A stretch of 64,000 nt of DNA. Origin: Desulfocapsa sp. GTDB lineage: Bacteria > Desulfobacterota > Desulfobulbia > Desulfobulbales > Desulfocapsaceae. The notes beneath the pieces were generated by a model. It had not been told where the DNA came from. It was given only the letters and a program-made list of their open reading frames with translations, and made no database searches. Made by a program: the position numbers and the translations under genes. Of the stretch, positions 1 through 8,111 are shown piece by piece (the stretch's first letter is position 1; the number at the start of each line of letters is the position of its first letter). The DNA is taken from positions 1 through 64,000 of the forward strand of contig JAFLJO010000100.1 of assembly GCA_022712975.1 (NCBI GenBank), read 5' to 3'.

Positions 1-2
1 CT

Positions 3-1229
3 GAAGACGATGAACTTCTTGCCCTGATGGGGGACGAGATCAACGGTGAGGACGATGAAGATCTTGAAATTGTTCTCGAAGAAGAACAGGGTGGAGATCC
101 CGATGAGCAGGAAATATGCTCAGGGTGTGGAGAGTCATTACATCCTGATTTTCTTGAAACAGTAGGATTTTTACGCTATTGCGCTCTTTGTGCTCCAGAA
201 GAGCTTGCGGATGAAGAAACTGAAGATATCAGTATCATGTTGGAAGAGGAAAAGGAATCCTCCCAGGTACCTTGTTCGGTTTGTGGTGAAAAATTACACC
301 CCGATTTTATGCTGGAAGTTGATTCTAAACTGTACTGTGGAATCTGTCAGCCTGAAATGATCGAAGCTGGGACAGATGATAACATGATTATGGCAGCAGC
401 AGGTGCAGGTACAGCCGCGGTAGTCGGGGTTGCAGCTGCCGGGGAAGGTGAGGGTGAAGATGAAACAGATGCAGAAGCTTCCACGGGCAGCACAGACTTC
501 ACCGTTGGCGAGCTTATCAAAGAAGCGTGGCAGAAAACCAAAGGGGCGAAGGCCTCTATTTGGGGGGCTGTACTCTTTCTCTATGCCGTTATTTTTGGTG
601 TCAGCCTGGGGGGAGTGGTAGCTTTTCCGGAATTCTATAAAGGAGGCGACCCGACAGTTGCCAAATATGTAAATGGCGGTTTACAGCTTATTACATCCTG
701 GCTGTCCATGCTTATGACCGGCGGTATTATGCTTATTGGTGTCCGGCATGTGCTTAAACAGAGGGTAAGTTGGAAGATGGTGTTTGCCGGATTCTCAAAA
801 GTTCTTTCAATAACCATTGCCGTGGTTCTTCAGACCATTCTGATTGGTATTGGTTTTGTTCTTCTTGTTATTCCAGGGGTCTATCTTTCGGTTGGGTATG
901 CACTCACCTTGCCACTTATTCTTGAAAAAGGAATGGGGCCATGGGAAGCACTTGAGACTTCGCGTAAAGCTATTCATAAGAAATGGTGGACAGTGTTTGG
1001 CCTGTATCTGGTGATGATTCTTCTCTTTGTCGTCTCTGTCATTCCGCTTGGTTTGGGACTGATCTGGACTGTTCCCATGTGCTTTGTGCTCATAGGTGTT
1101 CTGTATATACACCTATTTGGATCTGATGGAAATGGAGCAAAAGATCCGGAAGATGAGTTAGCGGATGAGGTTGAAGAAACAGAAGAATCGGAAGAGATTT
1201 CTGAGGAAATCGAACAGAAACATAATTGA
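3..1229 (+). CDS. Zinc-ribbon membrane protein, 5'-truncated by window edge
   Basis: The reading frame is open to the first base of the window, so the Met at base 27 is probably internal and the true start lies upstream. The visible part has two near-identical acidic-plus-zinc-ribbon units: CSGCGESLHPDF...YCALC at about residues 31-55 and CSVCGEKLHPDF...YCGIC at about 83-107, counted from base 27. Each pairs two CxxC knuckles. A Gly/Ala-rich linker follows, then a membrane domain of about five helices (residues 175-370) with the pattern FVLLVIPGVYLSVGYAL, as in DUF975/GPDPase-type membrane domains, and an acidic tail. The membrane domain is recognised only loosely; substrate and role are unknown. 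More ribbon repeats may precede the window. Confidence 0.8.
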   Translation, partial: EDDELLALMGDEINGEDDEDLEIVLEEEQGGDPDEQEICSGCGESLHPDFLETVGFLRYCALCAPEELADEETEDISIMLEEEKESSQVPCSVCGEKLHPDFMLEVDSKLYCGICQPEMIEAGTDDNMIMAAAGAGTAAVVGVAAAGEGEGEDETDAEASTGSTDFTVGELIKEAWQKTKGAKASIWGAVLFLYAVIFGVSLGGVVAFPEFYKGGDPTVAKYVNGGLQLITSWLSMLMTGGIMLIGVRHVLKQRVSWKMVFAGFSKVLSITIAVVLQTILIGIGFVLLVIPGVYLSVGYALTLPLILEKGMGPWEALETSRKAIHKKWWTVFGLYLVMILLFVVSVIPLGLGLIWTVPMCFVLIGVLYIHLFGSDGNGAKDPEDELADEVEETEESEEISEEIEQKHN

Positions 1230-1298
1230 AGAAAATTCACGTCGCACTCCCGTGGCGGTGTGGCGTGTATATTCTTTTTAGAAGAGGCGGCAATACAT

Positions 1299-2177
1299 TT
1301 GTTTAAAGTCCACCTCCTCATGCTTTTTGCTGCAGTCCTTGTTTCCGGTTCTTTTCCGGTTGTGGCTGCCATTAGTAATGATCTTGATCCCATAGTACTT
1401 ACCCTGATTCGTTTTGCCCTTGCCAGTGCCCTTTTTGCCCCATTTATCTGGTTTCGTTATACTCTGGTTGTTTCCTTTGTAGCACTTGTACGTTATTCCC
1501 TGATTTCTGCATCCCTGGTGATTTGTTTCTGGAGTATGTTCCTTGCTCTTCGGTACACCACTGCCCTGAATGTCAGTACAATTTTTACAATTGTTCCCGG
1601 CCTGGCAGGTATTTATGCCATTGTTTTGAACAAGGAACGCTTGGGGCGGGTACGCCTTATTGCCTTGTTTTTAGGAATCATTGGAGCGTTATGGGTACTT
1701 TTCAGGGGTGATGTTGCATTGCTTGCTGAGTTTTCCTGGAACAAAGGAGATCTTATCTTTCTTGTCGGCTGCCTGTTCATGGGACTGTATACTCCCCTGG
1801 TTCGCTTGTTTCACAGAGGAGAATCAATGTTGCAGATGTCCTTCTGGATTATGCTTACCGGTACTTTTTGGCTCTCGCTTCTGGCAGGCCCTAAGCTGCT
1901 AACTGTGTCCTGGCCTGATGTTTCTTTCAAGGTCTGGGTTGCTATTAGCTACCTTGCTGTTTTTTCAACCATCATCACTTTTTTTCTCACTCAGTATGCC
2001 CTTCTTTTTTTAGGACCCACAAGAGTTGCGGCCTACTCCTACCTGTATCCGGGGCTTGTTCTTGTGCTCGAACTGCTTTTTGGCGGCGTATGGCCCGGAA
2101 TTCAAATCCTTCCCGGTATTGTGATTGTATTAGCAGCTATGATTGTTATTCAGCAGATGGAACATCGCGATTCGTAA
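1299..2177 (+). CDS. EamA/DMT-family transporter
   Basis: This is an inner-membrane protein of about 10 hydrophobic helices with the two-fold repeat typical of EamA (drug/metabolite transporter) proteins. The first repeat opens with FAAVLVSGSFPVVAA and the second ends with LVLVLELLFGGVWPG. The ORF track starts at 1260. I prefer the TTG at 1299 because an AGAGG ribosome site lies about 9 bases upstream and the protein then begins directly with its first helix; ATG 1320 is a third choice. Substrate cannot be told from sequence. It stands alone between the zinc-ribbon protein and a hairpin. Confidence 0.8.
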   Translation: MFKVHLLMLFAAVLVSGSFPVVAAISNDLDPIVLTLIRFALASALFAPFIWFRYTLVVSFVALVRYSLISASLVICFWSMFLALRYTTALNVSTIFTIVPGLAGIYAIVLNKERLGRVRLIALFLGIIGALWVLFRGDVALLAEFSWNKGDLIFLVGCLFMGLYTPLVRLFHRGESMLQMSFWIMLTGTFWLSLLAGPKLLTVSWPDVSFKVWVAISYLAVFSTIITFFLTQYALLFLGPTRVAAYSYLYPGLVLVLELLFGGVWPGIQILPGIVIVLAAMIVIQQMEHRDS

Positions 2178-2195
2178 AGAGATCCCCCACCTTGG

Positions 2196-2237
2196 AGACC
2201 TGTTGTCTCATTGTATTGCTCAATGAGACAACGGTCT
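2196..2237 (+). terminator. Strong perfect hairpin after the EamA gene
   Basis: GTTGTCTCATTG pairs perfectly with CAATGAGACAAC around a 7-base loop. After a one-base bulge, AGACC pairs with GGTCT, giving 17 base pairs in all. It lies 19 bases after the EamA stop. There is no U-run after it, so it may be a weak terminator, an mRNA 3' stabiliser or an inverted repeat. Confidence 0.5.
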
Positions 2238-2363
2238 AAAGACAATAAATAGGGTGAAGAACTATTTTTCCCTTCCATTTTTGTTTGTCCAGCACATATA
2301 CTTGAAGAGTACAGGCTATTTTGAAAAGTATTTTTCAAAGATGAGTTAATTCGGGGAGACGTT

Positions 2364-4508
2364 ATGTTCAAAAAATTCTTGCCACAAACTGTAAAAGCCA
2401 GATTGTTAAGTTTAATCGGGGGTTCTTTCTCTCTGCTGATCGGTGCTCTTGTCGTATCCACAGCCATTGAACGGAAAAATAGTTTTATCCAGGCTGAAGA
2501 ACTGAAACTCATGGCAAAGTACAATGGAGTACAAAGGGGTTTTGAAGATAAAGCAGAGTTGGCTACTTCCCTGGCTCTGGTTGTTGCTGCCATGCCTGAT
2601 GTGCAAAAGGCATTTGGTTTTCGTAACCGGAGACAGCTTACAGGCCTTACTCTGCCTTTTTTTAAACAAGAGAAAGAACATCTTGCTTTGGCTCAATTCC
2701 AGTTCCATATTGCACCTGCAACCTCATTTCTCAGGCTTCATAAGCCGGAAAAATTTGGTGATGATCTCTCTTCCATTCGTCAAACTGTTATTGAAGTAAA
2801 CAGGACTAAAAAGAATGTTTCCGGTATAGAAAAAGGCCGTGCAGGTCTTGGAATCAGAGGTGTGGTTCCGGTTTTCATGAGAGGTAATCATACGGGATCA
2901 GTTGAGTTCGGTATTAAACTGAATGATAAATTGCTTAATTCTATGAAGGAGGTATTGGATGTTGATATTTCAGTAATTGTCCCTGATGGTCAGAGATTTA
3001 AGTATCTGGCCAAGACTCATTCCCTGAATATCCCTGAGAAAGGCTATCCTAAGCTGAGAATGATTATGGAAGAGGGAAAGGTAAGGATTGAACAGAACCA
3101 TAAGGATGGGAAATATTTATTAACGGTTTACGGTCCTCTGAAGGATTATAGTGGTAAGGCGATTGGTGTGTTGGCCATTCCCCTTGATATAAGTGGAACC
3201 GTAGCGGCTATCCGCACTAATACTTACTGGCTCGCTGGAGTAGGCCTGCTTATTCTCATCGTTACCATGATTACTCTTTCTATCTTGATGAATGCTCTTA
3301 TCAATAGACCCATGAAGGAGCTGATAGAAAAATTCCAACTGGCAGGTCAGGGAGATTTGACCGTTGTGATGGATAGTAAAAATCTTCATTGTATAGATTG
3401 TTCAGTCAGTATGAAGTGTGGGAAAACAGACTGCTCGAGTTATGAAGTAACCGGCAAGTGCTGGGAAAAGAGTGGATCTTTTTCGACGATTGCAGAGTGT
3501 CCTAAAATATTGAATGGAGAATATTCCAGTTGTTGTGAGTGCAAGTTGTACAAAGATTGTGTTCTTGATGAGTTTGCAGAATTGTCCACAACTTTTAATG
3601 CTTTCCTGGCAAATATGCGGCGCATGCTTCTTGAAATACAGGGTAGCACCAGGGAGATGGCTGATTCATCAGCAGAACTTTCTGGTTTGGCAGATGGGAT
3701 GAATACCGGTGCTGAATCTGCCGCCGAACGAACAACTGCCGTGGCCGCAGCAGCAGAAGAGATGAGTGTGAATATGAACTCTGTGGCAGCAGCCAGTGAA
3801 GAGGCATCAACCAATGTTAATATGGTGGCTACAGCAACTGAAGAGATGACTTCAACCATCTCTGAAATCTCACGTAATACTGCTGAGGCAAGCCAGATTG
3901 CCACCACAGCAGTGGAACAGGCCAAAAGTGCTACGGATAAAGTGAGTGTACTGGGTCAGGCTGCCAATGAGGTAAGTAAGGTCACTGAAGTTATAACAGA
4001 TATTTCTGCACAGACAAATCTTCTGGCTTTGAATGCCACAATTGAGGCAGCCAGAGCGGGTGAGGCTGGCAAGGGCTTTGCTGTTGTAGCTAATGAAATC
4101 AAGGAACTGGCTCGTCAGACTTCTGATGCAACTCAGGAAATTAAACAGCAAATTGAAGGGATGCAGAGTTCCACAAATGAAACCGTTTCCGAAATTCAGG
4201 AGATTACTGAAGTTATCAATAAGATGAATGATATTGTTGATACTATCAGTTCTGCCATTGAAGAGCAGGCTGCCACCACCGGTGAAATTGGATCGAATGT
4301 GATGCAGGCGGCCCAGGGGATCGCTGAGGTTAACGAAAATGTAGCTCAGACCACAATGGTGGCCGATGAGATTGCCGGTGACATTACTCAAGTCAGTGCT
4401 GTTACCGAGGAAGTGATTCAAAGCTCGAAACAGGTTCATAACAGCTCTGAGGTGCTCTCCGGGATTGCCAATAAAATTAAGGAACTGGTGGGTAAGTTTA
4501 AAGTGTAA
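2364..4508 (+). CDS. Methyl-accepting chemotaxis protein with Cys-rich HAMP-region insert
   Basis: This is a 714-residue transmembrane chemoreceptor. An N-terminal helix (about 12-33) and a second helix (about 288-312) bracket a periplasmic Cache-like sensor with [13 protein letters not shown], a motif seen in Cache-type sensors of anaerobes. The cytoplasmic part ends in the canonical MCP hairpin tip [20 protein letters not shown], which contacts CheA and CheW. Between TM2 and the signalling domain (about 340-395) there is a cysteine-rich insert ([21 protein letters not shown]) with about ten Cys in 55 residues. It could bind metal or sense redox state, which is inference. An ATG at 2364 follows GGGGAG. 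The gene is monocistronic with a terminator right behind. Confidence 0.92.
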   Translation: MFKKFLPQTVKARLLSLIGGSFSLLIGALVVSTAIERKNSFIQAEELKLMAKYNGVQRGFEDKAELATSLALVVAAMPDVQKAFGFRNRRQLTGLTLPFFKQEKEHLALAQFQFHIAPATSFLRLHKPEKFGDDLSSIRQTVIEVNRTKKNVSGIEKGRAGLGIRGVVPVFMRGNHTGSVEFGIKLNDKLLNSMKEVLDVDISVIVPDGQRFKYLAKTHSLNIPEKGYPKLRMIMEEGKVRIEQNHKDGKYLLTVYGPLKDYSGKAIGVLAIPLDISGTVAAIRTNTYWLAGVGLLILIVTMITLSILMNALINRPMKELIEKFQLAGQGDLTVVMDSKNLHCIDCSVSMKCGKTDCSSYEVTGKCWEKSGSFSTIAECPKILNGEYSSCCECKLYKDCVLDEFAELSTTFNAFLANMRRMLLEIQGSTREMADSSAELSGLADGMNTGAESAAERTTAVAAAAEEMSVNMNSVAAASEEASTNVNMVATATEEMTSTISEISRNTAEASQIATTAVEQAKSATDKVSVLGQAANEVSKVTEVITDISAQTNLLALNATIEAARAGEAGKGFAVVANEIKELARQTSDATQEIKQQIEGMQSSTNETVSEIQEITEVINKMNDIVDTISSAIEEQAATTGEIGSNVMQAAQGIAEVNENVAQTTMVADEIAGDITQVSAVTEEVIQSSKQVHNSSEVLSGIANKIKELVGKFKV

Positions 4509-4540
4509 TTTGTTGGCGTTGCATAAAATGTAGATATTTT

Positions 4541-4577
4541 GCCCTGTTTCTCAGTTTGGGAAACAGGGCATTTTTTT
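4541..4577 (+). terminator. Rho-independent terminator after the chemoreceptor
   Basis: GCCCTGTTTC and GGAAACAGGGC form a GC-rich stem around a short loop, followed by ATTTTTTT. It lies about 35 bases after the chemoreceptor stop. Confidence 0.88.
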
Positions 4578-4700
4578 ATGCTTCTGAACGATTGTTTTGC
4601 TAGAATTGACAATGAAGTGTATTTTCTCTTTATGAAGCTGTCTTTGCTAGAAGAACTTGAATAGGTATTGGAAACAGTCGCGCAAGCAGGGAGTGTTGCT

Positions 4701-5801
4701 ATGGGAAAACATCTTGTCCTGGCAGGAGCTGGTCATGCCCATATGGTGACCATGGCTAATATCCATGTCTTTTGTGAGCTGGGACATCGGGTGACAGTGA
4801 TAGGCCCCTCGGATTATCACTATTATTCAGGCATGGGGCCAGGGATGCTGGGTGGTGGCTATGAGCCGGATGATATTCGTTTTGCAGTGAAGAAAAACAT
4901 TGAGGATCGGGGAGGAGTCTTTCTTCGGGATTCTGTGGTGGGTGTTGATCCTGCCAGTCAGGAGCTACAATTAGAGTCGGGCGGAAAAATTTCCTATGAT
5001 GTTCTCTCATTCAACACCGGAAGTTATGTCGATTTACCAAAAATTGATATTATTTCCAAACGAATTTATCCTGTTAAACCCATTGAACGTCTCTACCTGG
5101 CCAGGGCTGAAATTGAAAAGCTTGCCCACAGGCAATCCGTTACTGTTGCTGTTGTTGGAGGTGGTCCTGCCGGTACCGAGGTGGCTGGAAATGTTGCAGC
5201 ACTGTTAAGTAAAAGCAGCCATTCCTCCAGGGTTATTTTGTATGCAGGGCGTGCATTACTTACAAAATTTCCTAAGTCCGTACAGAATAAAAGCCGTCAG
5301 ATTCTTACAAAGAGTGGTGTGATTATAAGGGAAAAGGGGCATCTTCTCTCCATTCTGGATAATTGTCTTCATTTTGACTCAGGCTTTGCTGAAAAGGCCG
5401 ATTTTATTATTCTTGCCACAGGCGTCCACCCTTCCCGGTTTTTCCGGGAAGCTGGTTTAAAAACAGGCCCTGAAGGTGGACTGCTTGTGAATAGCAAACT
5501 ACAGTGTCCCGATCATCCGGAAATCTTTGGGGGCGGTGATTGCATCTGGTATGAAGATCAACCCCTTGACAAGGTTGGAGTCTATGCGGTGCGAGAAAAT
5601 CCGGTGCTGTTCCATAACCTGAAGGCCTTTCTGCAGGGTGAGGCGCTTCAGGATTTTGATCCTGGCGGTGACTACCTTCTCATCTTGAATCTTGGCAACG
5701 GGCAGGGAGTTCTGCGTAAAAAGTGGTTCCAGATGTCTGGAAAACCTGCTTTTCTGGTTAAAGATTGGATTGATAGGAAATTTATAAGAACGTTTAAGTG
5801 A
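4701..5801 (+). CDS. FAD-dependent NAD(P)-disulfide-type oxidoreductase (SelD-extension/NDH-2-like)
   Basis: This is a 366-residue two-dinucleotide-fold flavoprotein. GAGHAH near the N terminus binds FAD, VVGGGPAGTEVAG at about residue 150 is the NAD(P) site, and FGGGDC near residue 275 is the FAD-ribityl motif. It resembles the pyridine-nucleotide oxidoreductase domain that in other bacteria is fused to selenophosphate synthetase SelD, and NDH-2-like enzymes. No redox-active CxxC is evident, so transfer straight to a small acceptor or quinone is likely (inference). The ATG at 4701 is preferred over the track start (4668) because it has AGGGAG 8 bases upstream and puts the Rossmann motif at the N terminus. 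It lies 20 bases before a selenoprotein gene and is probably co-transcribed with it. Confidence 0.85.
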   Translation: MGKHLVLAGAGHAHMVTMANIHVFCELGHRVTVIGPSDYHYYSGMGPGMLGGGYEPDDIRFAVKKNIEDRGGVFLRDSVVGVDPASQELQLESGGKISYDVLSFNTGSYVDLPKIDIISKRIYPVKPIERLYLARAEIEKLAHRQSVTVAVVGGGPAGTEVAGNVAALLSKSSHSSRVILYAGRALLTKFPKSVQNKSRQILTKSGVIIREKGHLLSILDNCLHFDSGFAEKADFIILATGVHPSRFFREAGLKTGPEGGLLVNSKLQCPDHPEIFGGGDCIWYEDQPLDKVGVYAVRENPVLFHNLKAFLQGEALQDFDPGGDYLLILNLGNGQGVLRKKWFQMSGKPAFLVKDWIDRKFIRTFK

Positions 5802-5821
5802 AATTCAATAGGAGTAATAAA

Positions 5822-6160
5822 ATGAAAGTAGATTGGATGTATTTCCGTAAAGGTTGAACCTCTTGCACCAAAGCTCAAGGGGCCCTTGAGAAAGCAAATG
5901 TAAAAGTTGATGAAACTGTTGATGCGCGAAAAGAAGTGATCAAGACCGATGGTGCGTGGAATATTTTAAAAGATGCTGTTTCTCTTCATGTGGGAAGAGG
6001 GAAAAAAACGGTTGTTTATACTCCTGATGTTGAATCAAAAGAAGAAATTCTGAAGGTAAGCCTTGGGCGTACCGGAAACTTGCGGGCCCCAACTCTGCGA
6101 GTCGGGGAAAAGATATATATTGGTTATAACGATGACATGTATAAGGAGATATTGGGATGA
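5822..6160 (+). CDS. Selenoprotein: UxxC thioredoxin-fold (ArsC/glutaredoxin-like) protein
   Basis: The ORF track shows only 5936-6160 because an in-frame TGA (5855-5857) interrupts the gene. Read as selenocysteine it gives 112 residues: Sec12 sits in KGUTSCTKA, a UxxC redox motif in the place of the active-site CxxC of thioredoxin-fold proteins. The C-terminal LRAPTLRVGEKIYIGYND resembles the cis-Pro and closing strands of ArsC/Spx or glutaredoxin-like folds. A compact hairpin lies just after the UGA (separate entry). The start ATG lies 20 bases after the flavoprotein stop, and the gene overlaps the next start by ATGA, so coupling is expected. A likely role is a small thiol/selenol reductant partner of the neighbouring enzymes (inference). 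No sel genes lie in this window. Confidence 0.88.
5855..5897 (+). promoter_or_regulatory. Bacterial SECIS element for Sec12
   Basis: Directly after the in-frame UGA, CTCAAGG (5874-5880) pairs perfectly with CCTTGAG (5884-5890) around a GGC loop. TTGC and GCAA can extend the base of the stem. The loop lies about 24 bases after the UGA and has G in its first two positions, as expected for a SelB-binding bacterial SECIS. Confidence 0.8.
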
Positions 6161-6978
6161 ATTGGAGAAATTTGTTTGCATCAGATAGTAACATGAGTCC
6201 GGCAGATGTGAAAATCTTCATGGCAGAGCATAACCCTGAAGAATACCAGCTACTCGATGTCAGGCAGCCCAAGGAGTATGAAAAAGAGCATCTTCCCGGT
6301 GCTAAATTAATTCCCGTTAAAGAACTGGCGGATCGGCTGGATGAGTTGGATTCGACTAAGCCAACATTTGTTTACTGACGCTCCGGAGTGCGCAGCAAGG
6401 CTGCTGCCCAGTTGTTACGTAAAGCAGATTTTCAACAAATTTATAATATGAAAGGTGGGATTATCGCCTATGAAGGCGGTAAGGCTGTTGGTGATGAGGC
6501 TTTTGGTATAGAGTATTTTGTCAGTGGAGATTTCAGTGATGTTTTCCGGATGAGCTATGCCATGGAAGAAGGGTTACAGCAACTGTATCTTCTGTTGGCA
6601 GAAATGTGTGATGAACGTGATGTGAAGCATCTTCTTGGGCGACTTGCAAAGTTTGAGGAGGGGCACAAGGCTAAAATGAAAGCTCTGTTCCCTGCGGAAC
6701 TTACTGGTGAACAAGTCAGCTCAGATTCCCTGGAAGGTGGATTTGACAGGCAGCAGCTCCTGAATCATTTTCAATCTCGTAAAGTAACATCGGATGATGT
6801 TATTCAGCTTGGAATGATGCTTGAGACTCAGGCTTTTGATCTCTACAGTCGTCTGGCGGAAAAGGCGGATACCGCTGAAGCGAAAGATTTTTTTCTGTTT
6901 ATGGTTGGTGAAGAAAAACAGCATTTAAAATTTTTGAGTGATGAGTACGACAAAGTGATAGGGGCGGGAACGCAATAA
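6157..6978 (+). CDS. Selenoprotein: Sec-rhodanese fused to ferritin-like (rubrerythrin-type) domain
   Basis: The track splits this gene into 6157-6378 and 6388-6978; the break is TGA at 6376-6378. Read through as Sec it encodes 273 residues. Residues 10-105 are a rhodanese domain (LLDVRQPKEYEKEHLPGA; active loop YURSGVRS with Sec74 in place of the catalytic Cys). Residues about 125-265 are a four-helix ferritin-like domain with paired carboxylate motifs (YAMEEGLQQLY, KFEEGHKAKM, LETQAFDLY, EEKQHLKFL) for a di-iron site. The rubredoxin tail of classical rubrerythrin is missing. It overlaps the upstream selenoprotein by 4 bases. It probably handles sulfane sulfur or peroxide, coupling a selenol to di-iron chemistry; that reaction is inference. 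Confidence 0.88.
6376..6404 (+). promoter_or_regulatory. Bacterial SECIS element for Sec74
   Basis: After the UGA, GCAGC (6392-6396) pairs with GCTGC (6400-6404), or GCAG with CTGC around CAAGG. The loop is about 19 bases downstream of the UGA, within the usual bacterial SECIS distance. The stem is shorter than that of the upstream gene, so support is weaker. Confidence 0.62.
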
Positions 6979-7078
6979 GCTGAGCATATTATGCTGTAAC
7001 TGTTTCGTGTACGTTTCTTGGCCAGTTAAGGTCTTGTATGGTTCATACCCTGTTGAAATAAAGTGTTTTATCTTAAAA

Positions 7079-7146
7079 ATTCATGGTCACCAAAATGTAT
7101 AATGCGAATTTTTGTAAAAATAAATACATGTTGGCTGACCGTGAAT
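7079..7146. repeat. Inverted repeat, 21-23-base arms
   Basis: ATTCATGGTCACCAA and TTGGCTGACCGTGAAT are near-perfect complements. The inner ATGTAT and ATACAT extend the arms, leaving an AT-rich loop of about 23 bases. It has no U-run. It could be the mRNA end of the selenoprotein operon or a small mobile palindrome. Confidence 0.6.
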
Positions 7147-7396
7147 ACAGGGAATAGTGTGAATATTGTTGGATAAGATTTCGTTAACAACGTCTTAACC
7201 CTGGTGCGAATCTGCCTTGGGTCCTTTTCTTCTTCCTTCGTTTTTTTATACCCTCTTGCTTGAAAACGTTATTTATACTGGCGGGCCAAGGTTTACAGCC
7301 TTTGTCCAAAAGCAATAAAAGAGTACTCTTTGGGAGTGTACTTTTACTGAAAATATCTTGTGCTAAAGAGTGTTGAAAAAAACTTGACTTGCGAAG

Positions 7397-7426
7397 AATT
7401 ATTATTTACAGTTGGAAATCATTATC
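7397..7426 (+). promoter_or_regulatory. Candidate Fur/PerR operator
   Basis: The reverse complement reads GATAATGATT followed by an AT-rich half, close to one half of a Fur box. It sits 13 bases before the start of the Fur-family gene, where an autoregulatory site would be expected. The second half is poor. Confidence 0.4.
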
Positions 7427-7438
7427 GAAGGAGGAAGT

Positions 7439-8092
7439 ATGGAACTACGAATGACTAATCAGCGTGAGATGATCCTCAGGGAACTTAAAAAAAGTAAAAA
7501 ACATCTTACAGCCGATGAGCTGTATGAGCGTGTTAAAAAATTTATGCCAAGGATCAGCTTGGCAACGGTGTACAGGAACCTTGAGATTCTGTCTGATGTT
7601 AAAATGATTCGAAAACTGGAGATCAGCGGCAGGCAAAAACGTTTTGACAGTGAGCTTGAGGATCATGATCATATTTACTGTGTACAGTGTCATCGTATTG
7701 AGAACCTTGATCTTGGGGAGACTGGTGTGAATCTGGCTGCTGTGGATATGAAAGGGTATACAGTTACAGGGCGTCGTCTGGAAGTAACCGGAATGTGCCC
7801 TAAATGTCAGAAAAAACAAATGCAAAAAACTCAAAATAAAAACAAAGGAGAGAGCACCATGGCGTGTGGATGTAAAAAAGATACATTAAGTGATGAGCAG
7901 AAACAGATTCTTGAAGCAATGAATAATTGTGATGGGCCTTGTGCTTCAAAAGATATTGCTGCTGCCACCGGGCTTGAGGCCAAGCAGGTGAGTTGCCGGA
8001 TTACCGCACTGAAGAAAAAAGGGTATGTGGAGAGTCCTGTACGTTGTAAGTATGGGATAACCAGTGAAGGAAAGACTGCTCTCAGAGTATGA
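7439..8092 (+). CDS. perR: Fur-family (PerR-like) regulator fused in frame to a winged-helix protein
   Basis: This gene encodes 217 residues. Residues 1-135 are a complete Fur-family repressor: recognition-helix region ISLATVYRNLEIL, sensor stretch HDHIYCVQCHRIENL and C-terminal CPKCQ for structural zinc. Setting among peroxide-defence genes suggests PerR-type sensing (inference). Instead of stopping, the frame runs through a Lys/Gln-rich linker into a 77-residue Cys-containing winged-helix domain (MACGCKKD...SPVRCKYGITSEG). The ATG at 7439 with GAAGGAGG upstream is preferred over the track's TTG (7412). The linker itself encodes AAAGGAG before an ATG, so the second domain can also be made alone (see next entry). 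Confidence 0.85.
   Translation: MELRMTNQREMILRELKKSKKHLTADELYERVKKFMPRISLATVYRNLEILSDVKMIRKLEISGRQKRFDSELEDHDHIYCVQCHRIENLDLGETGVNLAAVDMKGYTVTGRRLEVTGMCPKCQKKQMQKTQNKNKGESTMACGCKKDTLSDEQKQILEAMNNCDGPCASKDIAAATGLEAKQVSCRITALKKKGYVESPVRCKYGITSEGKTALRV
7859..8092 (+). CDS. Possible internally initiated 77-residue winged-helix protein
   Basis: An ATG at 7859, with AAAGGAG 8-9 bases upstream and inside the Fur-family reading frame, would give a free small protein: an N-terminal MACGCKK, then a winged-helix fold (ILEAMNNCDGPCASKDIAAA; TALKKKGYVESP). In relatives this looks like an independent gene, so the fusion may have arisen by loss of the upstream stop. Whether the fusion, the short form or both are made cannot be told. 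Confidence 0.55.
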   Translation: MACGCKKDTLSDEQKQILEAMNNCDGPCASKDIAAATGLEAKQVSCRITALKKKGYVESPVRCKYGITSEGKTALRV

Positions 8093-8111
8093 TTGATCGG
8101 AGAATATAACT

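Larger units (their letters stand above)
6979..7438. other. 460-base intergenic region before the Fur/PerR-family gene
   Basis: No gene is seen here. It holds a long imperfect inverted repeat (7079-7146) and, just before the regulator gene, an AT-rich promoter/operator zone. TTGACT at 7384-7389 could be a -35 hexamer, with only a weak -10 (TACAGT) 17 bases on. Confidence 0.5.

Noticed and set aside
3870-4439. 189-residue antisense ORF
   Set aside because: It is a shadow of the highly conserved chemoreceptor signalling domain, with no ribosome site or recognisable domain.
5855-6378. Reading the two TGA codons as pseudogene mutations or sequencing errors
   Set aside because: Both fall exactly at redox-active positions, both are followed by hairpins at SECIS distance, and the downstream frames are intact.
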